A DNA stretch of 64,000 nt, taken from assembly GCF_030035675.1 (NCBI RefSeq), contig NC_084484.1:187552934-187616933 (forward strand), written 5' to 3'. This document shows, piece by piece, positions 49,301 to 58,135 of the stretch. This stretch comes from Rhineura floridana. Its lineage: Eukaryota > Chordata > Lepidosauria > Squamata > Rhineuridae. The translations under genes and the position numbers were made by a program. A model generated the notes under the pieces. That model had not been told where the DNA came from. It worked only from the letters and a program-made list of their open reading frames with translations, and searched no databases. Position 1 is the stretch's first letter. Each line of letters begins with the position of its first letter.

Positions 49301-49564
49301 CGAGGGAGGTTTTATTATATACCGATCTGGCATTTAATAACAGCAACTGGAGATCTGAGAGATGGCTGATAGGACTACCAACGACCTTGCGGGTGTGGGA
49401 AGGACCGGAACAAGGCACAGCCACAACATGTCTGGACCGCGTTCCCCTTACCTGGCACGTCCTTCTCACAGCGCCATACCTTCCTTTGCCCGTCACTACG
49501 GCAATTAAATGTTCCCTACCCAGGCTCCATCTTTTAGCTAAGATTTCTATTTTAATTTCCAATC
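46373..49564 (-). mobile_element. L2-clade LINE, 5'-truncated, ORF2 unbroken
   Basis: The 3' end shows ATATACCGCCCGACTAGCAA and a (TTA)n tail at about 46373. The 5' end is near 49564, where AGATT (49565-49569) repeats the AGATT at 46368-46372, a possible short target duplication. The body is a continuous ORF2. No ORF1 or 5' UTR is present. It is the youngest-looking L2 in the window and sits inside the 6.2-kb composite insertion. Confidence 0.85.
46530..49562 (-). CDS. L2 ORF2: endonuclease plus reverse transcriptase, open throughout
   Basis: 1010 codons without a stop. The frame begins with TTG and has no ATG before about residue 160, so the copy is truncated within the N terminus. It is described as an open frame, not a complete gene. 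Endonuclease signatures: LLLNARSVYNK, ITETWVGEQGG, YRPP, VLGDFNIHAE, SWTDHCLLKF. RT signatures: SYRPVANVPFLGKVLERVV, FQSGFRPGFGTETALVAL, LLDLSAAFDTIDHGIL (motif A), [18 protein letters not shown] (motif B) and [13 protein letters not shown] with the YADD catalytic pair (motif C). It ends in the L2 C terminus LWNSLPEEVRLAPTLLSFRR. The other L2 copies here are broken, so this one inserted recently. Confidence 0.88.
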   Translation of the reverse strand: MEIKIEILAKRWSLGREHLIAVVTGKGRYGAVRRTCQVRGTRSRHVVAVPCSGPSHTRKVVGSPISHLSDLQLLLLNARSVYNKTSLVHDLIVDEAADLACITETWVGEQGGVGLSQLCPPGYLVQHHGRSEGRGGGVAVVYKSSISLTKHHVHSVTGLECLHLVLGQRDRLGILLVYRPPCCPMASLTELAEVVSDILLRSPRLIVLGDFNIHAETTLSGAAQDFMASMTAMGLSQYVSGPTHVSGHTLDLVFATEHGESDLDVGSFTTLPLSWTDHCLLKFRLSVTSSLCKGGGLIKMVRPRRLMDPEGFQRALGDFPADRTGAPAEALVALWNTEMTRAVNTIAPARPLLCRAHTAPWYTPELRAMKQDRRRLERKWRRTPDGYNYALVSASTKLYVGAVKAAKKHHFAATIKSSLCRPAELFRVVRGLLHSNPPDRVESSEARCNQFADHFQNKISCIRRDLDSQVIAVDPSEVSGAQSCPVLLDELQLVQLEDVDKVLGQVRATTSVLDPCPSWLIKTSRNGTGSWAKEVINASLREGVVPGCLKEAVVRPLLKKPSLDPDNFNSYRPVANVPFLGKVLERVVAGQLQALLDETDYLDPFQSGFRPGFGTETALVALYDDLCRERDRGSVTLLILLDLSAAFDTIDHGILLERLAELGVGGTAWQWFRSYLAGRLQKVVLGEHCSTPRALQYGVPQGSVLSPLLFNIYMKPLGEVIRSFGVRCHQYADDTQLYFSFSSSSGEAVDLLNRCLASTMDWMRVNKLKLNPDKTEMLLVDGFSDRMVDIYPVLDGVTLPLKDRVRSLGVFLDSSLSLEAQVASVVRNAFYQLRLVAQLRPYLSKEDLTSVVHALVTSRLDYCNALYVGLPLKTVRKLQLVQNAAARLLTRTKQSEHITPVLASLHWLPICFRARFKVLVLTYKALYGAGPRYLAERLFRYEPARALRSATKALLRVPTHREARRVMTRSRAFSVVAPELWNSLPEEVRLAPTLLSFRRQVKTFLFSEAF

Positions 49565-49619
49565 AGATTTTTTTTAAAATTGTATGCTCCAAGCAACTGT
49601 GATTGATGCTTAATGTATC

Positions 49620-49770
49620 ATGCTTAATGACATCACTTGGGCCTGCCCCGTGACATCACTTGGGCACACCCCATGACATCACTCAGGCCCGCCCCATGAC
49701 ATCACTCAGGCCCACCCCATGACATCACTCAGGCCCGCCTCCATGACATCACTAGGGCCTGCCCCTCAAA
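49620..49770. repeat. Short tandem repeat with TGACATCAC core
   Basis: Six units of about 22-24 bp, each ATGACATCACT followed by (C/G)GGCC(C/T)GCCCC or close variants. It lies between the L2 and the right end of the composite insertion. TGACATCA resembles a CRE half-palindrome, but a function is only speculative. Confidence 0.85.
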
Positions 49771-51069
49771 TCTCAGGTTTTGGGATGCTTCTGACCTGGC
49801 AACCCTAGTGGTGAAAGACGTGCTGTGAGGCTGATGAGGCACGAGTAAAACATCATAACTGTGCCTACTGTGTGGCGGTGAGGGCAGCAAAGAAGGCCCA
49901 TTTCTCTGCCTCCATCGCATCCTCAAGTAGCCGTCCAGTGGAGCTTTTCCATATTGTCAGAGGTCTGTTGACATCAACTCCAGGAAATGGAGTTTTAGAC
50001 CTTTTGGAGGCCCACTGTGAATTGTTTGCGAGGCACTTTGAAGGCAAAGTTGCTTGCCTCCATAGCAATCTTGATGCCCCATCCACATCTACTGTAGTCC
50101 CCAGTGAGGAATCCAGGGCAACATCAACTGCAACTTCTTGGAATCAGTTTCAGTTGATGCGGCCTGATGGTGTGGACAAGGTGCTTGTGATGATGCGGCC
50201 AGCAAAGTGTCCTCTTGACCCTTGCCCTTCTTGGCTTATTAAAGCTTGCCGAGGGGGTTTGACCGAGTGGATCCAGGGTGTGGTCAATGCATATTTGTAG
50301 GAGGGAGTGGTCCCAGTCGCCCTGAGAAGAGTGGTGATCCTACCGTTCTTGACAAACTCACCCTGGAGCCATTGGTTTGTGACAACTACCGACCGGTTGC
50401 AAATGCCCCCTTTTTAGGGAAGGTGATTGAGAGGGTTGTGGTGCAGCAACAGCAAGTACTCTTGCATGAAACAGATCATCCTGACCCATCCTAGTCTGGG
50501 TTCAGGCCTGGTTATGGGACTGAATTGGCCTTGATCACCTTGAGGGATGACTATTGGGAGAAGGGCAGGGCGAGTGCAACCCTGTTATTCTTACTTAATC
50601 ATATAACCATCCCATAAACAAATCAGAATGAATGCTCAATAAAGATTGGACATAAAGGCCTAACCTCTGCACGAGCTTCGCGCAATAAACAGGTTGTCTG
50701 GAGGAATTCACGCTTAGGAATTCTCCCTGCAGTTGGGAACCCTGAAAAGATAGAGTTCCCATTCATAAGAAGGTTTGTAAGCACTTTCAACCAAAGGCGC
50801 TTAGAAACCCTCTTCAGCCCTCCCTGCATGACTGGGGATTTTGGAGGCCTCACCCCCCAACCCCCATGTTAGATCTTGCATGTTCCAGTGAGTGCCTGCC
50901 TCAATGTGGCCTCTGGCAACACACTTGGATGTGGGTCTTTGAAGACTCTTTGAACATGGCAGCTGGTACACGATGCTCCTGACAGGGTAGCCTTGAGAGC
51001 TGGTTAGTTGAAGCATATTTGGGGGGCATTTTTCAAACCACATTGGGGCTCCCAATTAGTTTTGCAGCC

Positions 51070-51250
51070 AAATTCATAGAATCATAGAATAGTAGAGTTG
51101 GAAGGGGCCTATAAGGCCATCAAGTCCAACCCCCTGCTCAATGCAGGAATCCAAATCAAAGCATTCCAGACAGATGGCTGTCCAGCTGCCTCTTGAAGGC
51201 CTCCTGTGTCGGAGAGCCCACTACCTCCCTAGGTCATTGGTTCCATTGTG
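51070..51250 (-). repeat. CR1 LINE 3' end
   Basis: ATAGAATCATAGAATAGTAG, TTGGAAGGGGCCTATAAGGC and GTCCAACCCCCTGCTCAATG form the inverted CR1 3' end with its ATTCTATG octamer repeat. Confidence 0.88.
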
Positions 51251-52879
51251 TTGGTCAAAATTCCAAGGGTTGGTCATGCCCTTTGAAGTCTCATCAGTCT
51301 GGGTCCAGCCAGAGCATTGGAAGGGCCCTTTGCTTCCTTAGGAGTCTGCCTGCCAAGCCAACTACAGTCACTGGAGGGAGCTCTACTCTGCATTCTGCCT
51401 TTCCGTGGGAGCCAGGTTGGCAAGTGGGGAGGGCAGTCAGGGCTTTCTTTCCCAGGCGCTGGAATTCCCTGACCCAAGGTGAGTTTGGCCCCCTCCCTCC
51501 TTTTTTCCTTGTCGCTGTGCTCCCCCCCCCCCCGATAAGTGCGATGTTCCCTGATTTCAAAATCCTGCTGTTTTATCCTTCTAACCAGATTGACAGATTA
51601 TTTGGACATCTGAGTGTGTTTTTATCCTATTGTATTTTAATCTGTTGTTCGCCCCTCTTCCGGGGCCTTGGGGCCGACACGCCATGTACAAATATACTTT
51701 AATAATGTCACCATCGTCTTCATCAATGAGGAGGAGGCAGAGGCACACCATCAAAGCCAAGCCTCTGGCAACAAGTGTCTGCAGTGGTCCTGGCTGGACT
51801 GAGCAGCTACGGCGATGGTCCACTCTGCAGGGTCCACTCCTGGAGAGCCATGAGCGGCCTCACTCTCCACCGGCAAGAAGCTACTTGGGGAAGCTCTTCT
51901 GAATTGCTCTGGACGAGAAAGGATCCAATCCTATTTTGCTTGTAACTGTGCCTGGACAGTAAAAAGAGAAAGCTATTCCAAAAAACGCTTAAAAGGAAAA
52001 GCTTTAGAAGGTCTTTGGAAGGGACGTTACTACTCAAGGTTATTTCAAAGCCTCTGTGGGATTCAAGGACTTCCTTGATAGGGCCAAGGGCACCAGTTCC
52101 CCTTTCAGAGCTCCCTTTTTAGAGGCCCTTGAAGTCACCTGAGGGCTTCCAGCCTATTAGGGTTCCCCGAAGGAAGACGCCACGTAAATATTTCCTGGCC
52201 TCCCTGCTGGGCCTGGCAGAGCCAGAGTTGCTAGAGCAGAGAGCAGGCCACTGTGTGCTACTTCAGGGTGCCAATGGCTGTTGTTGGCCCCAGCTGAGTG
52301 TGGACTCCAATTCATCTGGCCAGAAACTGCGGTAAGGAACCGGTGGGGTGGGGTGAGGGTTAGTAACTTGGATTGCTTGGACATCTTTACTGCGACATTC
52401 CCCCAAGGTGGGTGGGGGGCTACCAGATCCTTTTTGGGTGGCCTCAGGCTCAGCCGGGGGGACAGAGCAGTAAAATTCCATCTGGATGGTTGTCTCGGAG
52501 AATCCAGTTCTGGCTGGATATTAAAAGAAATATGGCAGGGAAGTGACAGAAATGCAAAGTGGGGAGGAGCTGTGGGGGCATGGCTGAGTGCGCAGGATGC
52601 ATTTGGGGTTTATCTTTAATGAGATAATTCGTGGTGGTCGCAGGGAGGCAGCCAAGGAACCCGAGCCTCTAAGGAGCAACCCAGGAAAAAAAAGCCAGTG
52701 GAAACTTCTGCTCTGGCACGATCGGCCTGAATCTGTTCTGTGTGTGCTGAGAGGTAGGACGGAGGGCAAAAAACAGGGCAAGCTGCAGTCAAAGCAGCAC
52801 ATCTGCTGTGCTAGGAAAGAGCAGGCATAGCCTGGGAGTTACTCTCTGGAAGGGAGAGGGCAGGCGTTGGAGAGTTAGG

Positions 52880-53035
52880 GCACCTAATAATAATAACAAC
52901 AACAACAACAATAATAATAAATTATTTATGAGTCGCCTATCTGGCCGAATTAACGGCCACTCTAGGCGACATACATTACACAATAAAATACAATATAAAA
53001 CCACAATCAATGAGTAATCTAAAAAAACCCCTTCC
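52880..53035 (-). repeat. L2-like 3' tail, second subfamily
   Basis: An (AAT/AAC)n run, ATTTATGAGTCGCCTATCTG, GCCGAATTAACGGCCACTCT and AGGCGACATACATTACACAA. The structure is an inverted LINE 3' end that differs from the main L2 tails. Confidence 0.65.
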
Positions 53036-53384
53036 AGTTGATAGCAGCATAAAAATTAATCCACTCCAGAGATCCTGTAAGCCTGCAATGCCACTTGTCC
53101 CTCTAAGAAGTTGGACGCGGACCGCTCGGGGGTCGCATAACTAGTTAGCATGCCAGAGTCTCATTCGTTATCGGACCTACAGCTAAATGCTCACCCACTA
53201 AGAGCAGCTTAGCTGAGAGCTACATGTCAACTTAAAGCAACTTTTACATTTAATTTCTACATTAAGTGTGAGTCAGGAGAGGCCGTGCATAAGCTGAAGT
53301 GGTGTTTGGATGCACTTGTGGGCTGGATGAGGCCAATAGACTGAAGCTGAATCCTGCTAAGACAGAGACACTGTGGGGGAGGGG

Positions 53385-53975
53385 CGGGGCTGGCTCCAGG
53401 AATGCCGGGGCCCTTGGGCGTCATCCTGCCCCGGGCCCCTCTGCTCCCCTTCCGCGATCCGTGGCAGGAGCCATGCTACAGATCGCAAGACAGTCCAGAG
53501 CTTTCGAGCCACCCACCAAGCCGCCCGCCATGCCCCCCTTCACCTACCTTGCTCTGCTGTTTGTTGTGGCTGCACACGCTGCGCGCACAGGGTTACCATC
53601 AAGCAAGATGGCGGCCAAGGTTTCCGTAAGGGACTGAAGCCTCTGCCGCCATCTTGGTTGATGGCACGCAGCGAGCGCATTGCTGCCATCAACCAAGATG
53701 GCGGCAGAGGCTTCAGTCCTTTACTGAAACCTCGGCTGCCATCTTAATTGATGGCAACCCTGCGTGTGCAACGCGCGCAGCTGCACAGAACAGCAGAGCA
53801 AGGTAGGTGAAGCGGGGGGATGGCGGGCATGGTAGGCAGCTCGGCGGGCGGCTCCTATCCTGCGATCCATGGCTTCTGCCGCGGATCGTGGGAGCAGAGG
53901 GCCCCTCGGGCGCTCCTGTAGCTCCGGGGCCCTCGGGCCAGTGCCCAACCTGGCCGCCCTTTAGAACCAGCCCTG
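53385..53975. mobile_element. Foldback hAT-like element, 591 bp, in L2
   Basis: Almost the entire element is one imperfect palindrome with arms of about 290 bp, from CGGGGCTGGCTCCAGG to CTTTAGAACCAGCCCTG. The arms meet around 53670, where GCCGCCATCTTGGTTGATGG faces its inverse. Flanks GGGAGGGG (53377-53384) and GGGAGCGG (53976-53983) are a 7-of-8 matching target duplication, consistent with hAT. No transposase. It is very GC- and CpG-rich. Confidence 0.82.
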
Positions 53976-54117
53976 GGGAGCGGTTCCAAGTTCTGAGAAT
54001 AGGGGTATTTGTTCTAGATGGGGTTGCAGTCCCTGTGAAGGAAGAGGTACGCAGTTTAGGAGTCCTCTTGGGACCGTTTTTGTCCATGGAGGCCCAGGTG
54101 GCTTCCATGGTGAAGAG

Positions 54118-55389
54118 TGATGGGGAAAAATGGATTTTTTCTATAATTCAATATATATATATATATATAATAAAATTAAGCAAAAGGCCACAGGCCTTGG
54201 GATTATAAGAAAAGCAAATTCAGCTTCCAGTACATAGCAGGTAGGCCTGAGTATATATTTAATTTATGATTAAATTACCATTGTTAATGAGCATGCATGC
54301 ATGCTTAGTAGGGAAAAGCAACTTTCCGGGGAAGCTGGTTAAAATGGTAAAAATGAAGATTTTAGTGAAGATTATAGAGAACTCATATATCTTTTTCTTT
54401 TTCTTTGCTTTATATGAAAATATGTTTTTAAGAAAATATATTCAGAGGATTAAAATATCCTAGAAGCTTGGGAAGGAAAAATCAGTTAATTGGCAAAGGG
54501 TCACGATCACCTGATTTGTGAGTGACTACCCTTCATGAGAATTCTGTTCCAAACAAAGGGCGTGGAGTCCTTTTCTTTCATGCATTCTCCACTATGTGAT
54601 CTCGGAAAAGCTTGGTTTCTGATCTCGCCTACTATAGACCCTGCATCCCTCTGTGTTTCATGGAGAAGTGGCTGGCTCAGATTTATCCTTTTCCCCTTTT
54701 CTGTGTTCCCTAATCAGTCATTCTTTGTATTATATTCTTTATATTATGTGTTTTTTGTTATAATACGGTGATTTAAATTAATCTTTCTCTATAGCAAAGT
54801 AGCAATAAGCAGAATTTCACATAGAAACTGCCAGGCACTCTAGGGAGAGCTAGATTTGGCTTGTAATCATGACTTCACCCAAGGAACACGCTGACCAGCT
54901 TGACTGGTCAGGAGCCATGATAGAATGGAATGTAAATGGTACATATTGGTTTCAGAACAGTACAAGATAACCAGTAATATGTGACAGTAGAATGGTGAGA
55001 TCTGAGACAGGGGCCAGGTTGACATCAATGAACACAATGGGAGATGGGAGGTGTGAATATACATGTATTCATTTTAATAAAGTGATCTGGTTGGTTGGAA
55101 ATATTTCAAGAGGGAAGAAACTGTTATGTTACGTAGAAAAGAATTTGGGGGATTTGTGAAATGATTGCCACATGCTGAACCTGTACTTTATAAAGGGAGC
55201 TTGCACTCAGTGCCTCTTTGCAGTCCCTCTTGGATACTTCCTGGATGTGTTCTGGGAGACTGACCTTGCATATGCTTGTTTTTATTTTTTTAATAAAGAC
55301 CTACCTTTTTGCTTCAAGCCTGCGTCAGAGATTACTATTTAAGGGACCCCCCAGCAAAAGAACCCAAGGAGAAGAAGAATTCTCCAACA
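54118..55389 (+). mobile_element. Solo LTR (fossil), about 1.27 kb, in L2
   Basis: It begins TG, ends CA, and is bounded by the 5-bp duplication AAGAG (54113-54117 and 55390-55394), after which L2 resumes. A TATA-like TTTATAAAGGG at about 55188 and AATAAA at about 55293 are in LTR-like order. No internal coding region remains. Probably a retrovirus-type LTR, inserted after the L2 and of moderate age. Family unassigned. Confidence 0.75.
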
Positions 55390-56035
55390 AAGAGCACCTA
55401 TCACCCGTACGTCAGGGATAATTTGGCTACTGTGACATATGTATTGGTGACATTATGTGTGGGTTATTGCAATATGCTCTGTGTGGGGCTTTCCTTGAAG
55501 ATGCTCCAGAGGCTGCAGCTGGTGCAGAAAGCCACAGGCCAGGTGGTGAGTGATGCTCCTCATTGGGCATATATCACACCACTTACATATAAAGCCCTAA
55601 ACAACTCTGGACCAGGTTACTTGAAAAATCATCTTTCCCTCCATGAAGGGTGTTAAGATCAGCAAATGGAACCCAGTTAGTTTTGACACAACCTGATGAT
55701 TATCAGCTTGTTGTAACACAGAGGCCGGCTTTTCACTGATGGTGCCAGTGTTGTGGAGTGCCCTCCCTGCCGGAATAAGAGGGGCCCATATCCATATTGG
55801 CATTCCGCTGGCTCTTGAAGACACACCTGTTTAGGCAAGCATTCCCCTGAACTCCTTGATCTAATTGTTTTAATTGCTCTTTTGTTTTGTGATGCTTTTC
55901 AATGAGCTTGCTTTATGGTAATTTTGAATTATGGATGTTTTTAATGTTTTGTTAATTATGTATGGATTTTATAATTAATTTTATTCTAGTAAACTGCTTA
56001 GAAGCTATTTTGACATGTTAGCGGTATATAAATTA

Positions 56036-58010
56036 ATAAATGAAAATAATAACTGCGATTATAGTATCTTTTAGTGGGACAATCTGGTTTAAAGGCTCTT
56101 TAAATTTCAGTTATACAGAATTTGGCTGCAATGATGATTCAGAACTTCAGGGACCCAGAATATTAAGTTTTGGGGTGAGGGACATTTCTGTTTTGCTGCA
56201 TTTCTGTTATGGCGGAGGCCATGGCCACACCAAGTTCTCACAAAGGAAATACGCAGGATAAAGGAAGACTGGCGTGGCAATGTGAAGTTGTCAGCTTTAG
56301 GAGTGAGCTATTCCCTGAGGGGGAGAGGGCCAATTGTCAGCTTGCTAAGGGTCAGGGATGGGAGCTGCTCAATTGTTTCCAGTGTGAACACATTCTGTCA
56401 AACTAGCAGGCGGTATCGGTCCATGTACATTGTCTGCTATCTGTTGCTTTTACCATTCGATTTTTTTCTTGTGAAAAACAACTTTTATTATTTCCAACAA
56501 TATTTTAGGAATGGAGAGGCTTTCCCACCTATTCAGTCCCCCCATCTTCAGCTCTTCCTCTTCCACTGTGACTGAGGCTGGTCAGTTTCACATTAGGAAA
56601 ACAGAAACAGGCTGATCATTTTCAAAGATGCACCACCGTTATCCTGATGCAATTTTAAAATAATAATAATCTGGTGTTGGGAAAAGCCGCAGACACTTGC
56701 AGCACTCAGGATTGGTCTGTAAAGACAGTGACTGTGCAAGCTATCGGGGAGTCCGATGCCGACTTCAATTTTCATTGAAGTTCTCACCCATCCCTTCTAA
56801 GGAAGGACAAATCCATCAGTTTCAGATTCCCTTTTTTTTCAATATTAAGTTCAGTCCTCCACATTTACACATTAGTTGCAATTTTATAAAAGTCCTCATG
56901 AAAATTCACTAGCCTTTTAACTGTGAACTTCTGCTAATTTACTCATGTTTATATGCAGTTTTGCCAAAGCAATTTCCCCTAATATAATGCATTTTTGTAT
57001 ATTATTTTCACCAGTATATGCATCTTTATGCAGACTTTATCATATACATTATTGTGTACATTATTTGGCTAGAGAATTGCATTGTAAAAATTGGAAAATT
57101 GCAAATTTCAAAGAACGGTTGAGTTTCGGGTCACATACTGTTTTGGGAGATGGAAAAAGAAAAAACTAGGTCCCAGTTCCCTTTCAAGGCCCCTTCTTCG
57201 AAATCGTCATCTACACAGACAGAAAGTTTCAAGGCAGGGAGGAGGGCAGGAGCTATGGGGGAGGTGAAGGGTGATAACGGAATGGGATGATGTTCTGTAG
57301 CTTTCTGTAATTTTCCACCAGAACAATGCTTTTTGCACATGCTCTAGTCTAAGGCTTGCAAATATGTATAAATGTGTGTGTTAACTTTTTGGGGGGGAGT
57401 TCCTCAGTCCAATGATGGCCTGTTGGAATATCCCCAATGTACTGGTTAATAAAGACTTATAACTGCTAAACTCAGAGTGGTTACTTTCCACAACAATATT
57501 TAAGCATTCCAGTTTTGCATATAGCACCTAGCTAAACTGTAAAGTGTCTTACTTTGGTTTAGAAGGAATTCCGGCTGCTGTCACAGGAGCATGATGGATA
57601 ACAGTTATTTCTTAAAGATTTCCAGAGTTTCTTTTTTAAAAAATAAAACCAAACCTATAAACTGTGAGTTCCTGTCACTCACAGAAAAAGATATGGCAGG
57701 TGGGAAAAACAAGAATTCAAAATGTAAGAAAAATAGAAGAGAGGCAATCCTATGATGATGATGATGATGATTAACAATAACTGTTGATTGATATCCGAAG
57801 GTCCCCAAGTGACTTACGCAATGTTAAAACAAAACACAAATACAGCACACTATGAAAACGACAATAAACAACAAAACAATAGCATTAACAGCCCCCATGA
57901 CAAACCCACAAGCAGCACACTAACTGAGATCAAACGCAAACTGACTGTGATATGGAGGATGCTGTTTTTATGTCCTCTACAGTGCCTGGCACAGTACTGA
58001 TGATGAGTAA
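56036..58010. other. Intergenic stretch with one dispersed repeat
   Basis: Contains the AT-rich repeat at 56876-57130 and a (GAT)n run at about 57753-57773. Otherwise unassigned. Confidence 0.4.
56876..57130 (+). repeat. AT-rich interspersed repeat, second copy
   Basis: Collinear with 41395-41690 through shared motifs such as CCTCATGAAAAT, TAATGCATTTTTGTAT, TATGCATCTT, GAGAATTGCA and AATTTCAAAGAACGG. Confidence 0.6.
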
Positions 58011-58029
58011 ATGTTATAGCCTTCCCCAG

Positions 58030-58135
58030 CCTCGTACTCTCCAAATGTTTTGCGCTGTGATGCCTGTCAGTGCCAGCATCGTACAGCCAGGCTGGGGCTG
58101 ATGGGAATTGTAATTCAAAACATCTGGAGGGCACA
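58030..58135. repeat. Small foldback repeat
   Basis: CTCCAAATGTTTTGCGCTGT and GGGCTGATGGGAATTGTAAT with AAAACATCTGGAGGGC form imperfect arms of the ACTACAACTCCC family. Confidence 0.6.

Larger units (their letters stand above)
43577..49804. mobile_element. 6.2-kb composite insertion in L2
   Basis: CTAGTGGTGAA occurs at 43566-43576 and 49805-49815 and the L2 sequence joins cleanly across. The ends are related by inversion: GGTTACCAGGTC near the left and GACCTGGCAACC at the right. I infer an old DNA transposon of unassigned superfamily that later received a MITE (43797), an L2 tail (44590), a BED-finger hAT (44921) and an L2 (46373). A tandem TGACATCAC motif lies just inside the right end. No transposase for the outer element is visible. 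Confidence 0.65.
50599..53255. other. Mixed block between L2 fragments
   Basis: It separates the L2 sequence ending at the LLILL block of motif A from the SSGEAV block, so about 100 L2 codons are also missing. Recognised inside: a CR1 3' end at 51070-51250 and an inverted L2-like tail at 52880-53035. Frames up to 169 codons show no family signature. Confidence 0.5.
42950..56035 (+). mobile_element. Old L2 LINE copy split by nested insertions
   Basis: Collinear L2 fragments lie at 42950-43319, 43519-43576, 49805-50598, 53256-53376, 53984-54117 and 55395-56035. They run from the endonuclease (HRAGHTLNLVFA) through the RT region to the 3' UTR (GTAAACTGCTTAGAAGC, AATTAATAAATG). The gaps are a SINE, a 6.2-kb insertion, a block of mixed sequence with some L2 lost, a foldback element and a solo LTR. 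Stops and frameshifts are frequent, so this is the oldest mobile element that can be ordered here. Confidence 0.85.

Noticed and set aside
57300-57500. Possible LTR fragment with AATAAAGACTT
   Set aside because: A poly(A)-like signal followed by a GT-containing tract is suggestive, but no TG...CA boundaries or flanking duplication could be found.
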